DNA of 64,000 nt from Paractinoplanes tereljensis (GTDB lineage: Bacteria; Actinomycetota; Actinomycetes; Mycobacteriales; Micromonosporaceae): assembly GCF_016862435.1 (NCBI RefSeq), contig NZ_BOMY01000022.1, positions 186,001 through 250,000 of the forward strand. The letters run 5' to 3'. Under the pieces are notes generated by a model that worked only from the letters and a program-made list of their open reading frames with translations, made no database searches and was not told the origin of the DNA. Made by a program: the position numbers and the translations under genes. This document shows positions 33,235-40,789 of the stretch, one piece after another (within the stretch, counting starts at the first letter, position 1; every line of letters begins with the position of its first letter).

Positions 33235-33398
33235 GGCCTGTATCGAGGTAGGGACCGGGCTGCGGCGTGGCCCAGCCGCCGTCTGGCCGCACGGCGCGAA
33301 CACCCAGATACAACACCGGTATCCGGGCGCCCGCGCCGCGCACCCAGACGACACCTGGACCTCGCCTCGCTTCGGCCCCTACCTCGATACAGGCCCTA
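33232..33398. repeat. 167-bp structured intergenic element, copy 2
   Basis: The ends are perfect 22-base inverted repeats (33232-33253 and 33377-33398). They begin TAGGGCCTGT and continue inward as ATCGAGGTAGGG, a different inner arm from copy 1. The core keeps GGGCTGCGGCGTGGCCCAG, ATACAACACCGGTAT (33308-33322) and ACCTGGACCTCGCCTCGCT (33353-33371). The left TAG is the stop codon of the carboxypeptidase, and the right end supplies the TAG stop of the convergent hydrolase. Both flanking genes therefore end exactly at the element tips. Confidence 0.87.
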
Positions 33399-34028
33399 GC
33401 GGAGGTGGGCGGCGAACCAGGTGGCCGTCTCCTCGGCCACCACGGCGAGCGCGCCGGGCTCCTCGAACAGGTGCGTCGCGTCCGGGACGATGTGCAGCTC
33501 GGCGCGCGCCGTCATGGTTTCCCGGGCCTGCTCGTTCAGGTCGAGGACGGCCACGTCCTTCGCGCCCACCACGAACAGGGTCGGCGCCTGGACCTGCACG
33601 ATCACGGGCCCGGCCAGGTCGGGGCGGCCACCCCGGGCGACGATCGCGTGCACCCGGTCGGGGCGGGCCGCGGCGGCGACCAGGGCGGCCGCCGCGCCGG
33701 TGCTGGCCCCGAACAGTCCAACCGGCAGCATCCGGGTCTCCGGCCGCTCGGCCAGCCAGTCGACCAGGCCGATCAGCCGGTCGGCCTGCATCCCGACGTC
33801 GAACCACAGGTGATGACTGCGGTCCTCGCTGACCTCCTCGTCGTGCGAGAGCAGGTCGACAAGCAGCGTGCCGAGGCCGCGCCGGGCCAGCTCGTCGGCG
33901 ACGTACTGGTTGCGCGGGCTGAACCGGGAGCTGCCACTGCCGTGCGCGAACACCACCACGCCGTGCGCCCCGCGAGGCAGGTGGAGGTCGCCCTCCAGCT
34001 CCGTGCCCGCGATCGACGCCATCACCAT
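33396..34028 (-). CDS. Alpha/beta hydrolase, dienelactone-hydrolase-like
   Basis: The 210-residue protein has the compact dienelactone-hydrolase fold. VVFAHGSGSSRFSPRN forms the oxyanion region, the nucleophile Ser is in GLFGASTGAAA, the acid is in VGAKDVAV and the His is in PDATHLFEEPG. The substrate is unknown. Its stop codon is the tip of the repeat element. A TetR-family gene lies 38 bases upstream on the same strand, so the two may be co-transcribed. Confidence 0.88.
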   Translation of the reverse strand: MVMASIAGTELEGDLHLPRGAHGVVVFAHGSGSSRFSPRNQYVADELARRGLGTLLVDLLSHDEEVSEDRSHHLWFDVGMQADRLIGLVDWLAERPETRMLPVGLFGASTGAAAALVAAAARPDRVHAIVARGGRPDLAGPVIVQVQAPTLFVVGAKDVAVLDLNEQARETMTARAELHIVPDATHLFEEPGALAVVAEETATWFAAHLR

Positions 34029-34066
34029 GCCGACGACATACCCCTTCTTAGGCGTGCCATACCTCT

Positions 34067-34645
34067 CTAGTCCGGCAATAATCCGCGTAACGCCCGTTCG
34101 GCGGTGGGGAATTCGACGGCTCGGCCGCTGAACAGCTCGCCGTACAGGACCGACTCCATGATCCGGACGTAGAGGAAGGCCAGCGGGAAGAGATCGTCAC
34201 TGCTGCGGCCCGCGCCCGCCTCGACGAAGATGTCACGCTGAGCCAGGATCGCCCGGCGGTGCACCTCCCCCGACGGGGTGAACAGGACCCGGGCGGCGGT
34301 CTGCGGTTCGGCGCCGACGAACCGGCGCATCGACCGGGCCGCGCGCAGCCGCTCCGCGAAGCGCCGGGACACCTCGATAACGCCGTCCGGCCCGCGCTGC
34401 CGGCGGGCCGCCCGGGACCGGGCCAGCAGCCGGTCGCCGAGAAGCCAGAGGGCGTTGCCGAGCAGCGCGTCCCGGCTGCCCGCGACCCGGTAGAGGGTGG
34501 CCCGGCTGACCGCCAGCTGGGTGGCCAGCATCTCCATGTCGACCGACCCCTGCAACCGGAACTGGCGAACCGCGCCGCGCACCACCTCGCCGTGGCCGAT
34601 CACCCGATGAGATTCCTTCACGCTCGCCTTTTGGGTTTCTTTCAC
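34067..34645 (-). CDS. TetR-family regulator, QsdR-like
   Basis: The product has 192 residues from GTG at 34645, or 184 from GTG at 34621; both starts have a GCGAGC-type upstream repeat. The helix-turn-helix is MEMLATQLAVSRATLYRVAGSRDALL. The C-terminal part (FTPSGEVHRRAILAQRDIFVEAG, FLYVRIMESVLYGELFSGR) is typical of the QsdR group of TetR regulators. It is divergent from the secreted polyester hydrolase gene, which makes that gene a likely target. No clear palindrome could be fixed in the 168 bases between them. Confidence 0.82.
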   Translation of the reverse strand: MKETQKASVKESHRVIGHGEVVRGAVRQFRLQGSVDMEMLATQLAVSRATLYRVAGSRDALLGNALWLLGDRLLARSRAARRQRGPDGVIEVSRRFAERLRAARSMRRFVGAEPQTAARVLFTPSGEVHRRAILAQRDIFVEAGAGRSSDDLFPLAFLYVRIMESVLYGELFSGRAVEFPTAERALRGLLPD

Positions 34646-34813
34646 GCTCGCCTCGCAGAGCTCGCCCGGAATCGAGATAACACCGCCCGGGCCGATCCGG
34701 TTCAACCGCCCCGGCGCTCCTGCGACCGCCGTCTCACGGTCGCCCCGATATTCGACCGGCCCGCGGCCACGGCCCGTACCAGCGGCCACCAGAAACCATC
34801 GTGGGGAGACACC

Positions 34814-35686
34814 ATGCGAAGAAACCTCCGAACCATCGCCGGCGCCACCGCCGGCCTGGCCCTGGCGGCCGCCGCGGTCACCCTCATCCCGAACGCCGAC
34901 GCGGCGACCGCGGCGTTCCGCCGCGGACCGGACCCGTCGGCGGCGAGCATCCGAGCGACCAACGGGCCGTTCACCATCAGCCGTACGACGGTCGCCCGGC
35001 AGAGTGGTTTCGGCGGCGGCGACATCTTCGCCCCGACCGACACGAGCCAGGGCACCTTCGGCGCGGTGGCGATCGCCCCCGGCTTCACCGCCACCCGCAG
35101 CAGCATGGCCTGGCTGGCCCCGAGGATCGCGTCCCAGGGCTTCGTGGTCTTCAACATCGACACCCTGACCACGTCGGACCAGCCCGCCCAGCGCGGCCGG
35201 GAGTTGCTGGCCGCCCTGGACTTCCTGACCGCCACCAGCACCGTGAAGTCCAAGATCGACAAGAACCGGCTGGCGGTGGTCGGCCACTCGATGGGCGGCG
35301 GCGGCACCCTGGAGGCGGCCAAGTCCCGGCCGTCCCTGAAGGCGGCCGTCCCGCTGACCCCCTGGGACCTGACCAAGAACTTCGCCGGCGTCACCGTACC
35401 CACCATGATCATCGGAGCCCAGGCCGACACCATCGCCCCGGTCCGGCAGCACTCGGAGCGCTTCTTCGCCAGCCTGCCGTCCAACGTCGACACCGGCTAC
35501 CTGGAACTGGCCGGCGCGTCCCACTTCGCCCCGAACATCCCGAACACCACCATCGCCTCCACCAGCGTGGCGTGGCTGAAACGCTTCGTAGACGCGGACA
35601 CCCGCTACGAGCAGTTCCTCTGCCCCGGCCCGGCAACCAGCGCCACGGTAAGCCAGTACGAGACAAACTGCCCGCACCGCGGCTGA
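34814..35686 (+). CDS. Secreted cutinase/PET-hydrolase-type polyester hydrolase
   Basis: The 290-residue product has a Sec signal peptide (about 1-31) and is close in pattern to the Thermobifida cutinases and the Streptomyces exfoliatus lipase. The triad is Ser159 (VVGHSMGGGG), Asp205 (GAQADTIAP) and His237 (GASHFAPNIPN). The substrate-cleft Trp is kept in LTPWDL. The oxyanion residue, Tyr in TfCut2, is Phe91 (PGFTA), as in the Streptomyces enzyme. The C-terminal VDADTRYEQFLCPGP ending and its last cysteine pair are typical. It would cut cutin or other polyesters outside the cell. GGGGAG precedes the ATG. Confidence 0.93.
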   Translation: MRRNLRTIAGATAGLALAAAAVTLIPNADAATAAFRRGPDPSAASIRATNGPFTISRTTVARQSGFGGGDIFAPTDTSQGTFGAVAIAPGFTATRSSMAWLAPRIASQGFVVFNIDTLTTSDQPAQRGRELLAALDFLTATSTVKSKIDKNRLAVVGHSMGGGGTLEAAKSRPSLKAAVPLTPWDLTKNFAGVTVPTMIIGAQADTIAPVRQHSERFFASLPSNVDTGYLELAGASHFAPNIPNTTIASTSVAWLKRFVDADTRYEQFLCPGPATSATVSQYETNCPHRG

Positions 35687-35694
35687 CCACAAGC

Positions 35695-35728
35695 GTGGGT
35701 GGTCCCGCAGGCGGGCGGGACCACCCAC
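35695..35728. terminator. Hairpin terminator between the polyester hydrolase and Fic genes
   Basis: A perfect 14-base stem, GTGGGTGGTCCCGC (35695-35708) with GCGGGACCACCCAC (35715-35728), closes a six-base loop. It lies nine bases past the hydrolase stop and 14 bases from the stop of the convergent Fic gene, so it can serve both. Confidence 0.8.
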
Positions 35729-35741
35729 CCGGCCGCCGGAA

Positions 35742-36851
35742 TCAGCGCCGGGAGTAAGGGTCGCGGCCGGGGCTGCGCACCGCGGCCGCCGCGGCCTCGG
35801 AGATCTCGGCCGCGACGCCGGACAGCAGGTAGACCCGGGTGGTCGCGTTGCCCTGCGGAGTCAGGAGGCCGGCCCGGGTCAGCGCCTGGATGTCGCGGAT
35901 GGCCTGATCACGGCTGAGCCCCTCGTCCTGCTGGTAGGTGCTTCGCCGGACCTCACCGAGGGCGGCGGCGTAGAGGGCCGCAAGGACGCGTTCGGGCAGG
36001 CCACGTTGGGCGGCGAGCGCGCCCAGATCGGTCCACAGCCGCGCAGTCCACTCGCAGAGTCGTTCTACCCGCCGGGCCTGGCGGTGGTGTGAGGCCAGGA
36101 CGTACCGCAGCCAGGGGCGAGCGTCCCGGTCGGGAGTCCCCTGGGCGGCGCTCAGCGCCGCGAAGTACCGGACCGTGTTGATCTGTTCGCCCAGCCACTC
36201 CTCGATCGAGGAGAACTCGGGAGCCAGTTCGCCGGACCGGGCCAGCACCAGGGTGTGGACCGCGCGGGCGGTGCGGCCGTTGCCGTCACGCCACGGGAGG
36301 ATGCTGACCAGGTTCAGGTGGGCCATCGCGGCCCGCGCGTATACCGGGGCGTCCAGATCGCCCGCACGCAGCCATTCGACCAGCTCACCCACGAGGCCGG
36401 GGACCAGGTCGGCGTCCGGGCCGGTGTAGGCGCGCGAGATGTGGATGCCGCCCTGGCGGTAGCGGCCCGGCCATTTCGCCGGGCGACACTTGGTGATCAT
36501 GAAGTGCAACGAGGAGAGGAGGGTCTCCGAATATTCGAAGAAACCCAGCTTCGGGGTCTGCCGCACGTACGTCATCGCGTCGCGGTAGCCGGCGACGGCC
36601 TGCCTCGTCTGCTCGCTCGTGCTCGCGGACATGGGTGCGTGCTCGACGAGGGCCCGGGCGTCGGCGTCGCTGATCGTGAGGTGGTCGATCGCGTTCGATC
36701 CCTGGATTGCCGCGGCGAACAGGCTGCGGCGCAGCTGTGCCTCCCAGCGTGGTTTGGCGTTCAGCCGCGCGCCGAGACCCGACTGCATGGCTTCCAGTTC
36801 GCCGAGGACCCGCACGTCTTCCGCATCCAGCGGAGGCATCGCGAAAAGCAC
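35742..36851 (-). CDS. Fic-domain protein with a non-canonical active site
   Basis: The 369-residue protein has a Fic N-terminal helical region, a Fic core (about 100-250) and a C-terminal winged-helix-like part (LSRDQAIRDIQALTRAGLLTP). The Fic motif HPFxxGNGRxxR reads LPWRDGNGRTAR (185-196), so the catalytic His is Leu185, while the phosphate-binding DGNGR is intact. The N-terminal segment at 52-57 reads SNAIDH, where class II proteins have the inhibitory (S/T)xxxE(G/N). AMP transfer by the usual mechanism is unlikely. It may bind nucleotide without catalysis or use another chemistry. The start is GTG at 36851 or ATG at 36839. Confidence 0.9.
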   Translation of the reverse strand: MLFAMPPLDAEDVRVLGELEAMQSGLGARLNAKPRWEAQLRRSLFAAAIQGSNAIDHLTISDADARALVEHAPMSASTSEQTRQAVAGYRDAMTYVRQTPKLGFFEYSETLLSSLHFMITKCRPAKWPGRYRQGGIHISRAYTGPDADLVPGLVGELVEWLRAGDLDAPVYARAAMAHLNLVSILPWRDGNGRTARAVHTLVLARSGELAPEFSSIEEWLGEQINTVRYFAALSAAQGTPDRDARPWLRYVLASHHRQARRVERLCEWTARLWTDLGALAAQRGLPERVLAALYAAALGEVRRSTYQQDEGLSRDQAIRDIQALTRAGLLTPQGNATTRVYLLSGVAAEISEAAAAAVRSPGRDPYSRR

Positions 36852-36878
36852 GCGACAATACTAGGCGTGGGTACAGGG

Positions 36879-38834
36879 TCAGGGTTGGCTGACCCCCGGG
36901 TCGCCGTCTTCGATGTGGCCGGTCAGGTGGCGTATGTACGTGGGGTTCTGGTCGCTGGTTACCGTTATGTCGTACCAGTTGTGGCGCTGCGGTAGGTGGC
37001 GGACCTGGCTCTGGCCGGGGTTCAGGCGGATCACCGCGTGTTCGCCGTTGTAGGCGTCGGTGAGGATCACCCTTGTCGCCTTTGGTGACGGGTTGGCCAG
37101 GGTCAGGCGGTCCTGGCGCACCGAGACCTCTACGCCGGCGGCGCGGAAGCGGCGGAAGAAACCGTTCGGGCCGTGTACGCCCAGGTCGGCGTTGTCCGGC
37201 CAGGTGCCGGTCAGGTGGGTTCGGGCCGCGGCCGTGTACGTTCGCGGGTCGCCGCCCGCCTCCGTCACGTAGAAGACCGCGCCGGCCCGGCCCCGGCTGG
37301 TGAAGGTGACCCGCATCTGACCGGCCGCGAAACGGGCGTCGGCGGCCAGGTCGTAGTGCAGCGGCCGGGCCGGGCGTAACCCGGGCTCGGGTGTCGGCAG
37401 CTTCGGGTCGGCCGGCGGAGACGGCACGTAGTCCGGGTGGCGGTCGCGGTCTGCCGGCGCGTACGCCGAAGTGTCTGGCAGTTTCGGCGCAGCCGGGCGG
37501 GTTTTGCGGAAGTCGAAGGCGGCCGTCAGGTCGCCGCAGACCGCGCGCCGCCACGGCGAGATGTTGGATTCGTGCACGCCGAAGCGCTTCTCCAGGAACC
37601 GGACGATCGAGGTGTGGTCGAAGACCTCGGAGCAGACGTAACCGCCGGTGCTCCACGGCGAAACCACAAGCATCGGGACTCGCTGACCCAGGCCGTACGG
37701 GCCGGCGACGTGCCCGTTCGAGGCGGGCAGGAACTCGTCGCGCAGGTCCACGGTGGAGTTGCCGGCGGTGGGGTAGGCGGGCACGGCGTGGTCGTAGAAG
37801 CCGTCGTTCTCGTCGTAGGTGATCAGCAGGGCCGTTCGCGCCCAGACCTTCGGGTCGGCGGTGAGCGCGTCGAGCACCTGGGCGATGTACCAGGCGCCGT
37901 AGTTGGCCGGCCAGTTCGGGTGCTCGGTGTACGCCTCGGGGGCCACGATCCAGGACACCTGCGGCAGCTTCCCGGTCAGCACATCGTTGCGCAGCGGGGC
38001 GAACATGTCCTCGCCGGCCTTGATGTTCGTACCGGTGCGGGCCTTTTGATAGAGCGGTGAGCCGGGCGATGCGTTGCGGTAGGCGTCGAAGTACAGCAGC
38101 GAGTTGTCGCCGTAGTTGCCGATGTACGGGTCGGAGGTCCACCCCCAGTAACCGGCGGCGTCGAGCCCGTCCCCCACGTCCTGGTAGATCTTCCAGCTGA
38201 CGCCGGCCGTCTCCAGCCGCTCCGGATACGTGGTCCAGTTGTAGCCGAGTTCGGCGTTGGTGACGACCGGCCCGCCGCCGGTGCCGTCGTTGCCGGTGTA
38301 ACCGCTCCACATGTAGTAGCGGTTCGGGTCGGTCGGACCCATCAGGCTGCAGTGGTACGCGTCGCAGATGGTGAAGCTGTCGGCCAGCGCGTAGTGGAAC
38401 GGGATGTCGTCGCGGGTCAGGTACGCCATCGTGGTCGCGGTCTTGGCCGGCAGCCACCGGTCGTACCGCCCGCCGTTGAAGGCTTCGTGCCCGTCGTTCC
38501 AGCCGTGCGGGAGATCCTGCAGGAACTGCAGGCCCAGGTCGTCGGCGTCGGGCCGGAACGGCAGCACCCCGTCCTGGTTCCACACCGACCGCCCGTCCGG
38601 CAGCGTCACCGGCGTACGGTCGCCGAAGCCGCGCACCCCGCGCAACGCGCCGAAGTAGTGGTCGAACGACCGGTTCTCCTGCATGAGGACCACGACGTGC
38701 TCGATGTCCGCGATCGTGCCGGTGCGCCGGTCGGCCGGGATGGCGGCGGCCCGGGCGATGCTCGGCGACAGGGTGGCCATGGCGGTCGCGCCACCGGCCA
38801 GCGCCAGGAATCCACGGCGATTGATGCGTTCCAT
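36879..38834 (-). CDS. Tat-exported phospholipase C / phosphoesterase family protein
   Basis: The 651-residue product has a Tat signal (INRRGFLALAGGATAMA) followed by a phosphoesterase domain. The domain shows the family pattern HVVVLMQENRSFDHYFG, CDAYHCSLMGPTDPNR and YDENDGFYDHAVP. Two C-terminal beta domains follow (about 470-650: YDLAADARFAAGQMRVTF, LTLANPSPKATRVILTD). This matches the bacterial non-haemolytic phospholipase C family, which splits phosphatidylcholine or other phosphodiesters. I chose the ATG at 38834 because it gives an intact twin-arginine signal; an upstream start at 38909 does not. Confidence 0.93.
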   Translation of the reverse strand: MERINRRGFLALAGGATAMATLSPSIARAAAIPADRRTGTIADIEHVVVLMQENRSFDHYFGALRGVRGFGDRTPVTLPDGRSVWNQDGVLPFRPDADDLGLQFLQDLPHGWNDGHEAFNGGRYDRWLPAKTATTMAYLTRDDIPFHYALADSFTICDAYHCSLMGPTDPNRYYMWSGYTGNDGTGGGPVVTNAELGYNWTTYPERLETAGVSWKIYQDVGDGLDAAGYWGWTSDPYIGNYGDNSLLYFDAYRNASPGSPLYQKARTGTNIKAGEDMFAPLRNDVLTGKLPQVSWIVAPEAYTEHPNWPANYGAWYIAQVLDALTADPKVWARTALLITYDENDGFYDHAVPAYPTAGNSTVDLRDEFLPASNGHVAGPYGLGQRVPMLVVSPWSTGGYVCSEVFDHTSIVRFLEKRFGVHESNISPWRRAVCGDLTAAFDFRKTRPAAPKLPDTSAYAPADRDRHPDYVPSPPADPKLPTPEPGLRPARPLHYDLAADARFAAGQMRVTFTSRGRAGAVFYVTEAGGDPRTYTAAARTHLTGTWPDNADLGVHGPNGFFRRFRAAGVEVSVRQDRLTLANPSPKATRVILTDAYNGEHAVIRLNPGQSQVRHLPQRHNWYDITVTSDQNPTYIRHLTGHIEDGDPGVSQP

Positions 38835-38917
38835 GCCGGCCAGTCTCGACCGGCTGCCCCTAACTGCGGGCTGCGCCCAGGCGAATTCTGGTCCAGCGAT
38901 GAGCGACACTATCCCGA

Positions 38918-39526
38918 ATGGATGACGGTTACTGGCTGCCGACCCCGCTCGGCGTCGAGGAGCGGCTGCGGCAGACCGCGGACGGGTGGGACGAGCTGCA
39001 CCTCTATCAGCTCTACCTGCCGGAGGTGCCGGCCGAGGTGCGCGGTTTCCGGCATCTGCGCACGGCGTACCTCTACAACTGTGACCTGCCGGCGCTGCCG
39101 GCCTGGCTCGCCGAACTGCCCGAGCTGAGCCTGCTCGACGTGTCCCGCAACCGGCTGACCGAGGTGCCGTTCGCCCTGCTGGCCCGGACCGGTCTGGAAC
39201 TCCGGATCAGCGGCAACCCACTCGACCTCGGCCGGGCGTTCCGCACCCTGGTCGAGAACTACAACGAGGCGCGGTTCGAGCAGGTGGCGGCGGCCTGCTC
39301 GGCCGAGGTGACCATGCACCTTCCGGGCGTGCGCCCGGCCCACGGCACCGGCCCGGACGGCGTCGCCCGGATGCTCGGGGACGCCTACCCGCGCTTCGGC
39401 CGGCTCGAGGTAGTCGAGGCCGGAGCGGAACGGGCGGTGGTCAAACCGGCGCGGGCCGCGCCGATCCCACTGCGATTGACCTGGCGGTACGGCCGCCTGC
39501 GCACGGTGATCGGCGGCCTCAGCTGA
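38918..39526 (+). CDS. Leucine-rich-repeat protein fused to an NTF2-like domain
   Basis: The 202-residue protein has two to three leucine-rich repeats in the first 100 residues (LHLYQLYLPEVPAEV, LRTAYLYNCDLPALPAWLAELPELSLLDVSRNRLTEVP). The C-terminal part (about 105-200: LVENYNEARFEQVAAACSAEVTMHLPG, GPDGVARMLGDAY) looks like a SnoaL/NTF2-like barrel. I know of no standard family with this order, so the domain call is tentative for the second half. It is divergent from the phospholipase C gene and overlaps the convergent hxlR gene by eight bases. Confidence 0.7.
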   Translation: MDDGYWLPTPLGVEERLRQTADGWDELHLYQLYLPEVPAEVRGFRHLRTAYLYNCDLPALPAWLAELPELSLLDVSRNRLTEVPFALLARTGLELRISGNPLDLGRAFRTLVENYNEARFEQVAAACSAEVTMHLPGVRPAHGTGPDGVARMLGDAYPRFGRLEVVEAGAERAVVKPARAAPIPLRLTWRYGRLRTVIGGLS

Positions 39527-39914
39527 GGCGGTTGCGGTCGATCTCCGGCTGATGGCGTACGGCCCAGTCGGCCAGGGCCGACAGCGGTTCCAGCAGGCTC
39601 TCCCCCAGCGGGGTCAGGCGGTATTCGACGCTGGGCGGGACGGTCGGATGGACGGTCCGGGAGATCAGACCGTCGCTCTCCAAGGACCGGAGGGTACGGG
39701 TGAGCATGCGCTGGCTGATCCCGGCAATCGAGCGATGCAGGTCGTTGTAGCGGTACGGCCGCTGCCCGAGCAGCGTCAACACCAGAACCGACCACTTGTC
39801 CCCGACCCGGCGCAGCAGGTCAGTCACCGGACAAGCCGCATGCTCAGCAACCGGAATCGGAGTGGGCAGCCGAGTGGCGAGCATCGAGGGCACACCAGTG
39901 TTCGTACCGGACAT
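39519..39914 (-). CDS. HxlR-family transcriptional regulator
   Basis: The 131-residue protein has the HxlR pattern: a Cys near the start of the domain (EHAACPVTDLLRRVGDKWSVLVL), then NDLHRSIAGISQRMLTRTLRSLESDGLI and the wing RTVHPTVPPSVEYRLTPLG. Such regulators often respond to thiol or quinone stress and control a divergent oxidoreductase. Here the SDR gene starts 47 bases away on the other strand. The palindrome GGCCGCTCGCGGCC (39931-39944) lies between them and is a candidate operator. AAGG eight bases before the ATG supports the start. Confidence 0.92.
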   Translation of the reverse strand: MSGTNTGVPSMLATRLPTPIPVAEHAACPVTDLLRRVGDKWSVLVLTLLGQRPYRYNDLHRSIAGISQRMLTRTLRSLESDGLISRTVHPTVPPSVEYRLTPLGESLLEPLSALADWAVRHQPEIDRNRLS

Positions 39915-39961
39915 GAATCTGCCTTCTTTCGGCCGCTCGCGGCCGTCGCGAGGATCGTCTT

Positions 39962-40747
39962 GTGAGCGTAATTCTGATCAGCGGTGGAACGAACGGGATG
40001 GGGCTGGCGCTGGCCCGGTCTCGGGCGGCCCGCGGCGATGAGGTCATCGTGCTGGGCCGGGATCCGCGGCTTCTCGGCGGGACGGGGCACTTCCTGCGGG
40101 TGGATCTCAGCGATGTCGCGGACACGCTGCGGGTCATTGAGGTCGTTCGGGAGCGGTGGCCGGTGGTGGACGCGGTCGCGCTCTTCGCCAACGGGCAGGG
40201 GCCGCGGCGGGTGGAGACCCGGCAGGGGCTGGAGCGGACGTTCGCGCTCTACTACCTGAGCCGCTATCTGCTCGGGCGGGCCTTTCGCGATCGGGCCGCG
40301 GTGATCGTCAACGTGGCGGGGGTCGGGATCACCAAGGGCACGATCGCCTGGGACGACCTTCAACTGACCCACGGGTACGGGATGGTCCGCGCCCAACTGC
40401 AGGCGGGGCGGCTCAATGACCTGCTCGGGGTGGTGCAGTCCGGCGCGAAGGCGCGCTACGTGCTGTACCACCCGGGCTTCACCCGCAGCGGTGAACTTTC
40501 CCCCTTGCCGGCGCCGCTGCGGGTCGCCATCAAGGTTGCCGCCGCGCTGAAAGCCCGGCCCGTCGAGGAGTCCATCCGGCCTGTTCACGGCTGGCTCGAC
40601 CACCCGCCGGCGGCGCCTCTGACGGCCGTGGATCGGGGCCGTGAGCTGCCGCTGAGCCTGTCCACGCTGGATGCCGGCCAGGCGCGGCGGCTCGAGTTAT
40701 CCACAGAGCAGATTTTGCTTCGTGCCGGTGCTGTTCGGTCCGACTAA
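39962..40747 (+). CDS. SDR-family protein with a diverged active site
   Basis: The 261-residue protein has an SDR cofactor site (LISGGTNGMGLALARS) and an FANGQG strand. The catalytic residues are unusual. The Ser strand reads VIVNVAGVG, and the YxxxK motif reads YGMVR, so Lys becomes Arg. It matches the pattern of an atypical SDR group with the LQAGRLNDLLGV helix. A substrate cannot be named. The start is GTG without a ribosome site, so leaderless translation is possible. The 3' end is less GC-rich and has a TTA codon (40697). The divergent HxlR is its probable regulator. Confidence 0.82.
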   Translation: MSVILISGGTNGMGLALARSRAARGDEVIVLGRDPRLLGGTGHFLRVDLSDVADTLRVIEVVRERWPVVDAVALFANGQGPRRVETRQGLERTFALYYLSRYLLGRAFRDRAAVIVNVAGVGITKGTIAWDDLQLTHGYGMVRAQLQAGRLNDLLGVVQSGAKARYVLYHPGFTRSGELSPLPAPLRVAIKVAAALKARPVEESIRPVHGWLDHPPAAPLTAVDRGRELPLSLSTLDAGQARRLELSTEQILLRAGAVRSD

Positions 40748-40789
40748 GTTTCGTCGTGGCGACCGAGCCTGGACCGAAGGGACCTGTGG

